From NCBI GenBank assembly GCA_945901065.1, contig CAMDKI010000001.1:248001-312000 (forward strand): a stretch of 64,000 nucleotides of DNA, given 5' to 3'. Positions within the stretch are counted from its first letter, which is position 1; each line of letters opens with the position of its first letter. The notes below the pieces were generated by a model. The model did no database searches. It worked only from the letters and a program-made list of their open reading frames with translations, and was not told the origin of the DNA. Source of the DNA: Chitinophaga pinensis (GTDB lineage: Bacteria; Bacteroidota; Bacteroidia; Chitinophagales; CAIOSU01). Positions 9,260 through 18,800 of the stretch are shown piece by piece. Both the position numbers and the translations under genes were made by a program.

Positions 9260-9328
9260 CCAATAACTAATAACCAATAACCAATAACCAAAAACCAGTA
9301 ACCAATAACTAATAACCAATAACCAATA
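9252..9328. repeat. Heptad tandem array, consensus ACCAATA, 11 units
   Basis: Eleven units of 7 bases stay in register: ACCAATA with variants ACTAATA, ACCAAAA and ACCAGTA. The array lies exactly between two convergent genes and contains both stop codons: the TAA of the DUF547 gene (9257-9259) and the TAG of cdsA (9309-9311, minus). The last residues of CdsA (LLVIGY) are encoded by the repeat. Confidence 0.95.
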
Positions 9329-10187
9329 ACCCACGCAAGGCTAAATAAGCCACTACAAAGGGTACGGTAAAGAAAAAGGCATCGAACCTATCGAGCACAC
9401 CGCCGTGGCCGGGCAATAGTGTGCCACTGTCCTTTATACCCAAGTTGCGCTTCAGCATCGATTCTATTAAGTCGCCAACTGTAGCAAAGGTGCTGGTAAG
9501 TATGGCAATAACAACCCAATCCATTATTTCCCAATCTTCAACGGGCATTAAATAGTAAAGACCTACAGCTATTAGCGCACAGCCAACTACACCACCAGCC
9601 GAGCCTTCAATGGTTTTGCCTGGCGAAATACGAGACAATAGTTTGGTTTTGCCAATCTGCCTGCCCACTAGGTAGGCGCTTATGTCGTTTGCCCAAATAA
9701 GCAATAGTATGGCCATCATTGGCCTCCAGCTATATCCATTGGTACCAAGCACCAAAAACTGCACCAGCATAAACGGGAAGGCCAAATAAACCAGCGAAAC
9801 AACGTTGAGCGATATGTTATAAAATGCATCTTTTGAGTCGGCAAATAACTCTAGCATAAAGAACAATAGCAGCATGGCCGGCACCACTAGCAGGTACTGA
9901 CCGCTTATAAATCCGTTGGCATAAAAATAAGTACCTGCATATAAGGCCGCTGCAAGTAAAAGAATAAGGGGCAAGTAGTATGGGGTAGCTTTGTTGGTGG
10001 TGCGCGTTGGTGCAGTAATGTTGTAAAACTCCCTCACCGAAAGCAGCATAACCACTGCCATAAGTGCTGCGAATGAGTATTGGCTGCCAATAATGCTGCC
10101 GATAACTACCGCGCCCATAATTAGCCCCGTGCCGGTTCTCACCCAAAAATCACTCTTCTTCTTCGGTTCCGTTTTCAGTGTCGTCAT
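9309..10187 (-). CDS. cdsA: Phosphatidate cytidylyltransferase
   Basis: CdsA makes CDP-diacylglycerol from phosphatidate and CTP at the inner membrane, the branch point of phospholipid synthesis. The 292-residue protein has several membrane segments and the family core: ANDISAYLVGRQIGKTKL, SPGKTIEGSAGG, VGDLIESMLKRN, and the signature KDSGTLLPGHGGVLDRFD. The annotated ATG start (10187) overlaps the upstream DUF2007 gene by 38 bases. A GTG at 10142 (reading VRTGTGLIMG) would remove the overlap and resembles the usual start of the family, so the true start is uncertain. Its last residues are encoded inside the heptad array. It is third in the unit CPBP protease, DUF2007, cdsA. Confidence 0.95.
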   Translation of the reverse strand: MTTLKTEPKKKSDFWVRTGTGLIMGAVVIGSIIGSQYSFAALMAVVMLLSVREFYNITAPTRTTNKATPYYLPLILLLAAALYAGTYFYANGFISGQYLLVVPAMLLLFFMLELFADSKDAFYNISLNVVSLVYLAFPFMLVQFLVLGTNGYSWRPMMAILLLIWANDISAYLVGRQIGKTKLLSRISPGKTIEGSAGGVVGCALIAVGLYYLMPVEDWEIMDWVVIAILTSTFATVGDLIESMLKRNLGIKDSGTLLPGHGGVLDRFDAFFFTVPFVVAYLALRGLLVIGY

Positions 10188-10380
10188 TATTTATGAGTTG
10201 TAGGGCTCTCAATAGTTTTTCTTCGGGCACATATACTTCTTGCTTGCCTATCGAAATCAAAGCGGAGTTCTGCTTATTAATGATAACGGCTTCAATATCG
10301 TGCTCGGTAAGCATAGATTGTATAATGTTTGCCTGATAAGGCACTGAGGTTTCGTATGCTTTTACCCAACCGTTTTCCAT
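10150..10380 (-). CDS. DUF2007-type putative signal-transducing protein
   Basis: This is a 76-residue soluble protein. The sequence VKAYETSVPYQANIIQSMLT, then IEAVIINKQNSA and VYVPEEKLLRALQLI, fits the DUF2007 family (small ferredoxin-like fold, role unknown, often named putative signal-transducing protein). The end is acidic (TENGTEEEE). Its ATG shares the A of the upstream gene's TAA (TAATG), so it is translationally coupled to the CPBP protease, and its tail overlaps cdsA. The coupling suggests a membrane-related role, but this is inference. Confidence 0.8.
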   Translation of the reverse strand: MENGWVKAYETSVPYQANIIQSMLTEHDIEAVIINKQNSALISIGKQEVYVPEEKLLRALQLINNDDTENGTEEEE

Positions 10381-11276
10381 TATTCAGGTATATCTGATTT
10401 GATAATTGTGCGAGTATAAAACTGACGCAATACCAATGTAGTAATTACCAACGAGAATATGCTTAAATATATCGGTATCGATACGTTTTCGGGGTCGCTT
10501 ATTACTTCTTGTTTCTGCATATACACCAAGGCCAATTGCCCACCATTAAACACGGCATGGCAAAATATAGGTACAATAATATTACCGCTCCATGATGCCA
10601 TATAACCCAGCATCATGCCCAATACAAGCCTAGGTATAAAGCCAGCAAACTCCATGTGTATTGCACTAAATGCAAGTGCCGCTAGTATTATAGGTATGTG
10701 CGGGTGCCCAGTCATGCGCGCCAGTGTACGTTGCAGCGCACCCCGAAAGAAGATTTCCTCGGCTATGGGAGCAATGATAACAATGAGCAAAACATTGCCC
10801 AAAATGGCCCAAATGCCTTGCTCCTCAAACATATCGGTTTGTATTTTCTCGGCGGCTTTCTCCATTTCCCAGGCAAAATCGGGCAATGGGAGGTTTTGAT
10901 TCACCTCATTGGTCATATAAATAAATGGAAGGCATAGGATAGTGGCTGCAAAACCCAGTACTAGTAGCGTAGATGGGGGACGACGATACGAGCCAATAAT
11001 TACCTTAGCTGGCTCGTTGTTAATGCGTGCCACTATAATTGCCGGAACGATGAAAGTAAAGGGTAAGCCAATAATGTTAAGCAGGCGCTGTTGAGCAACG
11101 GAAAAGTCAGGAACTGATTGGTGCAAAAAATAATTAATGGCAGCATCAAGGTTAATGGCTACTGCAATAAATGCCGTCATTACCATGAATTGGAAAACCA
11201 GCATACTCACCATCCATAACCCAAAGAGGGCTAGCATCATTCTAAAGTTGCGTTGATATGTATCGAAATCAGTCAT
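10380..11276 (-). CDS. CPBP family intramembrane glutamic endopeptidase
   Basis: This polytopic membrane protein of 298 residues has the CPBP (CAAX protease / Abi, PF02517) motifs: EEIFFRGALQRTL with the catalytic EE and R, then the second-motif histidine in AIHMEFAGFIPRLVLG, and FCHAVFN. Relatives cleave membrane substrates or act in bacteriocin self-immunity; here the substrate is unknown. I chose the ATG at 11276 (MTDFDTYQRNFRMM). The open frame extends upstream to 11345, but that part lacks similarity to membrane segments. It is first gene of a coupled unit with the DUF2007 gene and cdsA. Confidence 0.88.
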   Translation of the reverse strand: MTDFDTYQRNFRMMLALFGLWMVSMLVFQFMVMTAFIAVAINLDAAINYFLHQSVPDFSVAQQRLLNIIGLPFTFIVPAIIVARINNEPAKVIIGSYRRPPSTLLVLGFAATILCLPFIYMTNEVNQNLPLPDFAWEMEKAAEKIQTDMFEEQGIWAILGNVLLIVIIAPIAEEIFFRGALQRTLARMTGHPHIPIILAALAFSAIHMEFAGFIPRLVLGMMLGYMASWSGNIIVPIFCHAVFNGGQLALVYMQKQEVISDPENVSIPIYLSIFSLVITTLVLRQFYTRTIIKSDIPE

Positions 11277-11409
11277 TAATTGACAATTGGCTTTAATGGT
11301 CGTAAATTTACGGTTTATTAGTTGTCTGTATTGTCTCTTGCCCAAAAAAGCTGATGCAGCTTTGTATATTGGAATTTTTGAGAGGCTAGATAGGTTTCAA
11401 TATTGCAAT

Positions 11410-11437
11410 CGAAAATCGTAAATCGTACTTCGTAAAT
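11410..11437 (+). repeat. Heptad array, consensus CGTACNT, 4 units, touching the dusB start
   Basis: The units are CGAAAAT, CGTAAAT, CGTACTT and CGTAAAT at 11410-11437. The ATG of dusB (11436-11438) begins within the last unit. Confidence 0.8.
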
Positions 11438-12440
11438 GAAGATTGGTTCTATAGAATTACCGGAGTTTCCGCTGCTGTTGGCGCCCATGGAGGATGTGAG
11501 CGATCCGCCTTTCCGTAGGTTGTGCAAATTGCATGGTGCCGATTTAATGTACACGGAGTTTATCTCCAGTGAGGGCCTTATCCGTAATGCCGATAAGAGC
11601 ATTATGAAACTCGATATTTTCGATTACGAGAAACCCATTGGCATTCAAATTTTTGGTGGCAATGGCGAATCAATGGGCGAAGCTACTCGTATTGTTACGG
11701 CCGCAAATCCTGATTTGGTGGATATTAATTATGGCTGCCCTGTAAAAAAGGTAGTTTGTAAGGATGCCGGGGCAGGTATTTTGAAGAACATTCCGAAGAT
11801 GATTCGCCTTACCGAAGAGGTAATAAAAAACACCCACCTGCCCGTTACTGTTAAAACGCGCCTTGGGTGGGATGAAAGCACCAAAAACATAGTAGAGATA
11901 GCCGAACGTCTGCAAGATATTGGTGTGCAAGCGCTTAGTGTGCACGGCCGCACGCGCGTGCAAATGTATAAAGGCGAAGCCGATTGGACCTTGATTGGCA
12001 AGATAAAAGAGAACCCACGCATGCACATTCCCATTTTTGGAAATGGCGACGTAGATAGCCCCGAAAAGGCAAAAATGATGCGTGATACTTATGGGGTGGA
12101 TGGTATTATGATTGGCCGCGCCAGTATAGGCTATCCGTGGATATTTAGGGAAGTGAAACACTACCTAGCCACTGGCAAACACCTAGCTGCCCCAACCCTT
12201 GAAGACCGCGTGCAAGCTTGCCGCGAGCACTTAGAGTTTTCGGTGCAATGGAAAGGCAATGTGCTAGGTATATTGGAGATGCGCCGCCATTATACCAATT
12301 ATTTCCGTGGTATGCCCAATGTAAAGGAGTTCCGCCGAGTGCTTACCAGCTCAAACGATTTAGACGAACTATACGCTACCCTTGCCGAAATACAGACTGC
12401 TTATGCTGGATTTGATTTTGGTTTGGCTGAGGTTGAGTAG
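11436..12440 (+). CDS. dusB: tRNA-dihydrouridine synthase
   Basis: Dus enzymes are FMN-dependent and reduce uridine to dihydrouridine in tRNA. The 334-residue protein shows the family motifs in order: LLAPMEDVSDPPFRRLC near the start, INYGCPVKKVVCKDAGAGIL with the catalytic cysteine, VKTRLGWD, VHGRTRVQMYKG, FGNGDVDSP and GIMIGRASIGYPWIF (FMN phosphate site). Length and motifs fit the DusB-type bacterial enzyme. The start codon is embedded in the end of a CGTACNT heptad array, so the 5' leader is repeat-derived. A shared terminator separates it from convergent gyrB. Confidence 0.95.
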   Translation: MKIGSIELPEFPLLLAPMEDVSDPPFRRLCKLHGADLMYTEFISSEGLIRNADKSIMKLDIFDYEKPIGIQIFGGNGESMGEATRIVTAANPDLVDINYGCPVKKVVCKDAGAGILKNIPKMIRLTEEVIKNTHLPVTVKTRLGWDESTKNIVEIAERLQDIGVQALSVHGRTRVQMYKGEADWTLIGKIKENPRMHIPIFGNGDVDSPEKAKMMRDTYGVDGIMIGRASIGYPWIFREVKHYLATGKHLAAPTLEDRVQACREHLEFSVQWKGNVLGILEMRRHYTNYFRGMPNVKEFRRVLTSSNDLDELYATLAEIQTAYAGFDFGLAEVE

Positions 12441-12459
12441 GGGTTGTGCCTTGCATGCA

Positions 12460-12669
12460 CGTCATTGCGAGGAGTGTAGTTGCGGAGCAACAGAACGACG
12501 AAGCAATCCCCTGCTACGAAGCATGATGCTAGGAGACAGGTGCCTTTACTCGCTTTATGTTACAATGGTCAATGCTAGTTTGCTAATTCACTACGTCGGT
12601 TAGGGGATTGCTTCAAGCCTATTAAGTTTATTAGCTGTTTGTTGAGCATGTCAGGCTTTCGCAATGACG
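12460..12669. repeat. MITE-like interspersed element with nested inverted repeats
   Basis: The outer arms are CGTCATTGCGA (12460-12470) and TCGCAATGACG (12659-12669). Inner arms are GAAGCAATCCCCT (12500-12512) and AGGGGATTGCTTC (12602-12614). The 210-base element has no credible gene inside. Elements with these arm sequences are, to my knowledge, common interspersed repeats in many Bacteroidota and other genomes. It sits in the dusB-gyrB convergent gap. Confidence 0.8.
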
Positions 12670-12680
12670 GGAAACCCAAT

Positions 12681-12719
12681 AAAAAAGCCCGTCTCGCATT
12701 GCACGAGACGGGCTTTTTT
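12681..12719. terminator. Bidirectional terminator between dusB and gyrB
   Basis: Arms GCCCGTCTCG (12687-12696) and CGAGACGGGC (12704-12713) are flanked by an A run on the left and a T run on the right, so the hairpin works on both strands. It ends about 20 bases before the gyrB stop. Confidence 0.92.
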
Positions 12720-12737
12720 GTGATTCAATTGCATTCG

Positions 12738-14702
<1,965 letters not shown>

Positions 14703-14729
14703 TTATTTCACACTAATCCAAGTAATGTA

Positions 14730-14737
14730 CAAAGATA
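14730..14737 (-). promoter_or_regulatory. Bacteroidota -7 promoter element of gyrB
   Basis: On the minus strand this reads TATCTTTG, a perfect match to TAnnTTTG, about 40 bases ahead of the gyrB ATG. I see no clear -33 TTTG. Confidence 0.6.
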
Positions 14738-14873
14738 CGAAAATTAAGCTAGAGTGCCTTATTTGATGCGGATTAGAGCGATTTTTATCCACATGTTATC
14801 CACCACCAAAAATTGGGAGTAATGTGCCCAACCTTTTTGGCAGATAATGGGGCATTTTGCCGAATAAAGGTGA

Positions 14874-15428
14874 TTATTGCCTATTGAAAATTGCAGTGCA
14901 CGTTTCTACAACTCCCCTATAAAGTAGGGTGTATTGTAGGGTTAAAGTAGTGCCGTTTAATGTGCCTTCGCCTTCAATGGTGATTTTACCATCATCAAAA
15001 GTTTGAAAGGGCAAGCTTAGGCTGTCGCCATAAACAATTCCCATAGGGTAAAATGATGAAGAACAACAATCATTTGGAATAGGGACATAGATTTCTCTGA
15101 AGTCGGGCATGTAAATCCTATCCCCATCACCAGGCTGAATTGTAATGTAATAATTATAACTGCTGTGGCCAAGGCAAGAGTCAATAACTTTGTAATAGCC
15201 TCTATATTTGGTCCAAGCAGTACTTATCTCACAACTATCTCCTTCATACCCTGGGTTACAACTGCAGCTGCAGGTTTGGTTACCAGTATGGGTAACTTCC
15301 CCATATTGACACGGTATATCTGGACATATAAAATCCTCATTGTTATTATTCTCTTTAGTGCAAGAAACTAAAGACAATAACAATGCAATAACTAAGGTAG
15401 CAGCAGTGAAATATATGGTGCGCACCAT
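14874..15428 (-). CDS. Lipoprotein with an EGF-like cysteine module
   Basis: This 184-residue protein begins with a lipoprotein signal (LLSLVSCTKE, cysteine at about residue 23). A short EGF-like module follows at about residues 35-70: CPDIPCQYGEV, CSCSCNPGYEGDSCE. The remaining 110 residues are beta-rich with TIQPGDGDRIYMPDF and a final TLTLQYTLLYRG. Similar EGF-tagged lipoproteins are common in Bacteroidota, with no known role. Divergent from the DUF4468 gene; the two share a 170-base intergenic region. Confidence 0.82.
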   Translation of the reverse strand: MVRTIYFTAATLVIALLLSLVSCTKENNNNEDFICPDIPCQYGEVTHTGNQTCSCSCNPGYEGDSCEISTAWTKYRGYYKVIDSCLGHSSYNYYITIQPGDGDRIYMPDFREIYVPIPNDCCSSSFYPMGIVYGDSLSLPFQTFDDGKITIEGEGTLNGTTLTLQYTLLYRGVVETCTAIFNRQ

Positions 15429-15598
15429 AAAGGCTAATATACTAAACTATTTTGAATGTAGAAAAGAGGTGTTGAAATTGAATTATGCATGTTTTTTTGA
15501 TTAAACAAAGCACCAAGTTTAAACGGTCCAATACAAAAAAATATACTTGGCGCATACGCCAACAAATACTATTTTTATCGCTTCCAAAACAACCTTTT

Positions 15599-16132
15599 AT
15601 GAAACGTATATTATCGTCTGTAGTAGCACTGATATTGTTTTTCGCCGTCAATGCCCAACCGCCGGTTCCTATTGAGGCAGGCACGGGCAGGGTAGTGTAT
15701 ACCGAAGTGGTAACCGTGGCCGGTGCCAGCCAGGCAGAGATATTTAAACGAGTTGACCATTGGTTCAATACCTTTTACAAAAACCCGGCTAGCATTATCC
15801 AAGCTAAAGATACTGCTGCAAGTAAAATGGACGGCAAGCACACCATTTACGTTTACAATGAGGTTAATGGTAAGAAAAATCAGTTTGGCCAAGTAAAGTA
15901 TACCATTACTATTGAGGCCAAAGAAGGCAAATACCGATTTAAGATAGACGAGATATACTTCTTTAAAGTACCTAAGTTGTATGTTGAAGAGTGGTTGGAT
16001 GATAAAGCCGTGAACAAAGACGTGCAATATGGATACTTGCAACAAGTACACGACTACATGACCGATCTTACCACCAAGCTCAAAGAAACCCTAGCTAAAC
16101 CTGCACCTGCTAGTGGAGGCGATGATTGGTAA
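15599..16132 (+). CDS. DUF4468 domain exported protein
   Basis: This 177-residue protein has a signal peptide (MKRILSSVVALILFFAVNAQ) and a DUF4468 domain with a TBP-like fold: GRVVYTEVVTVAGASQAEIF, then VDHWFNTFYKN. The domain is typical of Bacteroidota periplasmic proteins of unknown role. I chose the ATG at 15599 because it opens the signal peptide; the longer frame from 15485 adds a charged, non-signal segment. Sequence TATACTTGG about 60 bases upstream resembles a -7 element with one mismatch. Confidence 0.87.
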   Translation: MKRILSSVVALILFFAVNAQPPVPIEAGTGRVVYTEVVTVAGASQAEIFKRVDHWFNTFYKNPASIIQAKDTAASKMDGKHTIYVYNEVNGKKNQFGQVKYTITIEAKEGKYRFKIDEIYFFKVPKLYVEEWLDDKAVNKDVQYGYLQQVHDYMTDLTTKLKETLAKPAPASGGDDW

Positions 16133-16142
16133 TAATAATGTA

Positions 16143-16260
16143 GTTACGAGTTGCGGGTTACGAGTTTAAAGTAAAGGAAACTAACTAATAGGTCCTGAAA
16201 TAATCCGCAACCCTTAACCCGCAACCCGTAACCCGTAACCCGTAACCCGTAACCCGTAAC
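16143..16260. repeat. Heptad array, consensus CCGTAAC, with an inverted arm
   Basis: Eight in-register units run from 16205 to 16260: CCGCAAC, CCTTAAC, CCGCAAC, then five CCGTAAC. At 16143-16164 the complement orientation appears (GTTACGA, GTTGCGG, GTTACGA), so the two arms could pair across about 40 bases. It lies in a 322-base gap between the DUF4468 gene and the phosphoesterase gene; I see no gene in the rest of this gap. Confidence 0.9.
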
Positions 16261-16454
16261 TCGCACCTAAGAGTTAACCCAACCTTAAACCTTTCTTCTC
16301 ATAGCCGTTACATATCATGTTTAGTTTTGTGAGCAATGATGGCAAATGTCCTTTTTGCTAACAATGCCCTAAATGGCTTTTATAGCCATACCCCAATTGC
16401 CACCCCCTTTACTTTTTCGGTTTCTTTTTTCTTCCTCCTCCAACCCCTTTACGT

Positions 16455-17273
16455 ATGACCAAACGTGTACTCGACCTCGTAGTGCTATCCGATCTTCATT
16501 TGGGTACCTACGGCTGCAACGCCGTTGAATTGAACGACTACTTGCGCAGCATTGCCCCCAAAACCTTGGTACTTAATGGCGACATCATCGACATTTGGGC
16601 ATTCAGCAAGTCGTATTTCCCGAAAGAGCACATGGAAACCATCCAGCTTATTTTGGAAATGCTTACCAGTGGCGTAAAGGTTTACTACATTACTGGCAAC
16701 CACGATGAATTACTGCGCAAGTTCTCTGATTTTAAAATGGGCAACTTGGAGATAGTGGATAAGGTAGTACTGAACTTGGATGGAAAACGCACTTGGATTT
16801 TCCATGGCGATGTATTTGACTTGAGCGTGAATACGGCTAAATGGATTGCCAAATTAGGTGGTAAGAGCTACGACTATATTATCTTGCTAAACCGCTTTAT
16901 AAACTTCATGTTGGTGAAATTTGGCCGCGAGCGTATCTCCTTATCAAAGCGTATCAAAAACAGCGTAAAACGGGCCGTAAAGTTTGTTGGTGATTATGAG
17001 ATGATTGCCGCCAAGCATGCTATCGACCAAAAATACGACTACGTAGTGTGCGGCCACATTCACCAACCGCAAATGAAGGTTTACCGAAACGAGAAAGGCT
17101 CGGTTACATACCTTAACTCTGGCGACTGGATTGAGAACCTTACTAGCCTTGAATATAACGAGGGAGAGTGGCGCATTTACTCCCATCTTGATGAATTGGT
17201 ACCTGATTTTAGAGAGGTACTGCTACCAACATTGCAAGTGGATAACTCTTTGCCACAAAATGTACTAGCTTAA
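16455..17273 (+). CDS. Metallophosphoesterase, UDP-2,3-diacylglucosamine diphosphatase (LpxH)-like
   Basis: This is a 272-residue calcineurin-like phosphoesterase. Metal-binding motifs appear in order: VVLSDLHLGTYG, LNGDIIDIW, YITGNHDELL, WIFHGDVFD and VCGHIHQPQM. The spacing and length match the LpxH-like group that hydrolyses UDP-2,3-diacylglucosamine in lipid A synthesis, peripheral at the inner membrane. The LpxH assignment is from resemblance; other phosphoesterase activities are possible. It is followed 46 bases later by the PhoH-type gene on the same strand. Confidence 0.85.
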   Translation: MTKRVLDLVVLSDLHLGTYGCNAVELNDYLRSIAPKTLVLNGDIIDIWAFSKSYFPKEHMETIQLILEMLTSGVKVYYITGNHDELLRKFSDFKMGNLEIVDKVVLNLDGKRTWIFHGDVFDLSVNTAKWIAKLGGKSYDYIILLNRFINFMLVKFGRERISLSKRIKNSVKRAVKFVGDYEMIAAKHAIDQKYDYVVCGHIHQPQMKVYRNEKGSVTYLNSGDWIENLTSLEYNEGEWRIYSHLDELVPDFREVLLPTLQVDNSLPQNVLA

Positions 17274-17319
17274 TTTTTAACTATTATCTTGTTATAAACC
17301 AACAGGATATACGACGCGT

Positions 17320-18657
17320 ATGGCAAAAACTAAGGCGGAGAAGAAAATATTCGTTCTCGACACATCGGTAATTATATATAATCATAATGCCCTAAGAACT
17401 TTTCAAGAACACGATGTGGTAATACCCATAAATGTGTTGGAAGAGTTGGACAATTTCAAAAAGGGCAACGACAACAAGAACTTTGAAGCCCGCGAATTTA
17501 TCCGAGATTTGGATAGCTTGTCGCAGGATAAAAAAATTACTGAATGGACGCCAATTGACCCCGAAGGAAACCGTGGCAATTTTATGGTGGCCATGAACGG
17601 GCATAGCGCCGTTGATGCCGAAGAGGTGTTTGGAGAAGTAAAGCACGACCACAAAATATTGAATGTGGCGATGAGCATCCAAACCCTAAACCCTACCCGT
17701 AAGGTTATATTGGTTTCGAAAGACGTTAACCTTAGGCTTAAAGCCAAGGCTTTGAATCTTTTGGCAGAAGACTATGAAACGGGCAAGGTAAAGAACGTGG
17801 AAAGCCTGTTTAAAGGCAAAAATACCCTGGATGATGTTGATCCGGTTATCATCAATCGAATATACAAAGATGGCACCGTGCCTTATGAAGAGGTAATGGA
17901 GGATAAGCCAAGCGGTAATAGCTATTTTATATTGAAGAGCCCGAAAAGCTCTACGCTGGCTTATTTCAATCCGCAATCGAACATGATGGAGCGGGTAGAG
18001 AAAAATGTGGTTTGCAAAATTAAGCCTCGTAATGCGGAGCAGGTTTTTGCCATGCATGCTATTCTGAACCCTGAGGTGCGCCTAGTAACGTTGCAGGGTG
18101 TTGCTGGCACTGGCAAAACCTTATTGGCCATTGCTGGTGCTTTAGAACAACAAAAGGATTTTAACCAAATTTATGTAGCCAGGCCCATTGTGCCGTTAAG
18201 TAACAAGGATATTGGTTTTCTACCGGGCGACGCTATTTCGAAGGTAAACCCTTATATGGAGCCTATTTGGGATAACTTAAAGCTCATACAAAGTCAGTTT
18301 CGCGAAACGGAGCGGGCCTTTAAAAAGATAACTGAGCTGGTTGATACGGAGAAGATTGTGGTTACGCCATTGGCCTTTATCCGTGGTCGTAGTTTGTCCA
18401 ATATTTTCTTTATCGTTGATGAGGCTCAAAACCTTACGCCACATGAAATCAAAACCATCATAACTCGTGCAGGCGAAGGCACCAAGATTATCTTCACCGG
18501 CGATATTTACCAAATAGACACTCCTTACCTCGATTCGCAAAGTAATGGGTTGTCATACCTTATCCATAAGTTTCGCGGGCAACCGCTATATGCCCACGTT
18601 ACCCTAGAAAAAGGTGAGCGCTCTGAGTTGGCCAACTTGGCGAATGATTTGCTGTAA
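17320..18657 (+). CDS. PIN domain - PhoH family ATPase (YlaK-like)
   Basis: This 445-residue protein joins an N-terminal PIN nuclease-like domain (IFVLDTSVIIYNHNALR, VVIPINVLEELDNFKKG, up to about residue 140) to a PhoH ATPase domain: Walker A in LQGVAGTGKTLLAIAGAL, ARPIVPLSNKDIGFLPGD, Walker B in IFFIVDEAQNLTPHEIK and sensor motif IIFTGDIYQIDTPYLD. Such PIN-PhoH (PhoH2) proteins are thought to act as RNA helicase-nucleases. The stop codon lies 4 bases before an inverted pair of CTTGATA heptad arrays. Confidence 0.93.
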   Translation: MAKTKAEKKIFVLDTSVIIYNHNALRTFQEHDVVIPINVLEELDNFKKGNDNKNFEAREFIRDLDSLSQDKKITEWTPIDPEGNRGNFMVAMNGHSAVDAEEVFGEVKHDHKILNVAMSIQTLNPTRKVILVSKDVNLRLKAKALNLLAEDYETGKVKNVESLFKGKNTLDDVDPVIINRIYKDGTVPYEEVMEDKPSGNSYFILKSPKSSTLAYFNPQSNMMERVEKNVVCKIKPRNAEQVFAMHAILNPEVRLVTLQGVAGTGKTLLAIAGALEQQKDFNQIYVARPIVPLSNKDIGFLPGDAISKVNPYMEPIWDNLKLIQSQFRETERAFKKITELVDTEKIVVTPLAFIRGRSLSNIFFIVDEAQNLTPHEIKTIITRAGEGTKIIFTGDIYQIDTPYLDSQSNGLSYLIHKFRGQPLYAHVTLEKGERSELANLANDLL

Positions 18658-18660
18658 CAG

Positions 18661-18800
18661 TATCAAGTATCAAGTATCAAGTAGTGAGTAGCGAACGAAA
18701 GGTATTAAAAATTTACAACTTAAAATAGAAGCCCCGCAATTTGCGGGGCTTCTATTTTTATAAGTCTTGATACTTGATACTCAATACTTGCTACTAATTA
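18661..18800. repeat. Inverted pair of CTTGATA heptad arrays around a terminator
   Basis: The left arm (18661-18688) reads TATCAAG, TATCAAG, TAGTGAG, TAGCGAA. The right arm (18766-18800) reads CTTGATA, CTTGATA, CTCAATA, CTTGCTA, CTAATTA, the complement of the left. The stop codon of the adhesin (18798-18800, minus) falls in the last unit, and the left arm starts 4 bases after the PhoH-type gene stop. Confidence 0.9.
18725..18757. terminator. Bidirectional terminator between the PhoH-type gene and adhesin 1
   Basis: Arms ATAGAAGCCCCGC (18725-18737) and GCGGGGCTTCTAT (18743-18755) form a stem with a 5-base loop and T/A runs on both sides. Confidence 0.9.

Noticed and set aside
8915-9334. 139-residue minus-strand ORF with a start rich in YWLLV repeats
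   Set aside because: It is made by translation of the ACCAATA heptad array followed by the antisense of the DUF547 gene; the DUF547 frame explains the sequence.
12382-12603. 73-residue ORF across the dusB end and the MITE-like element
   Set aside because: It is coded by the interspersed element and the dusB tail in a wrong frame; inverted repeats explain the sequence.
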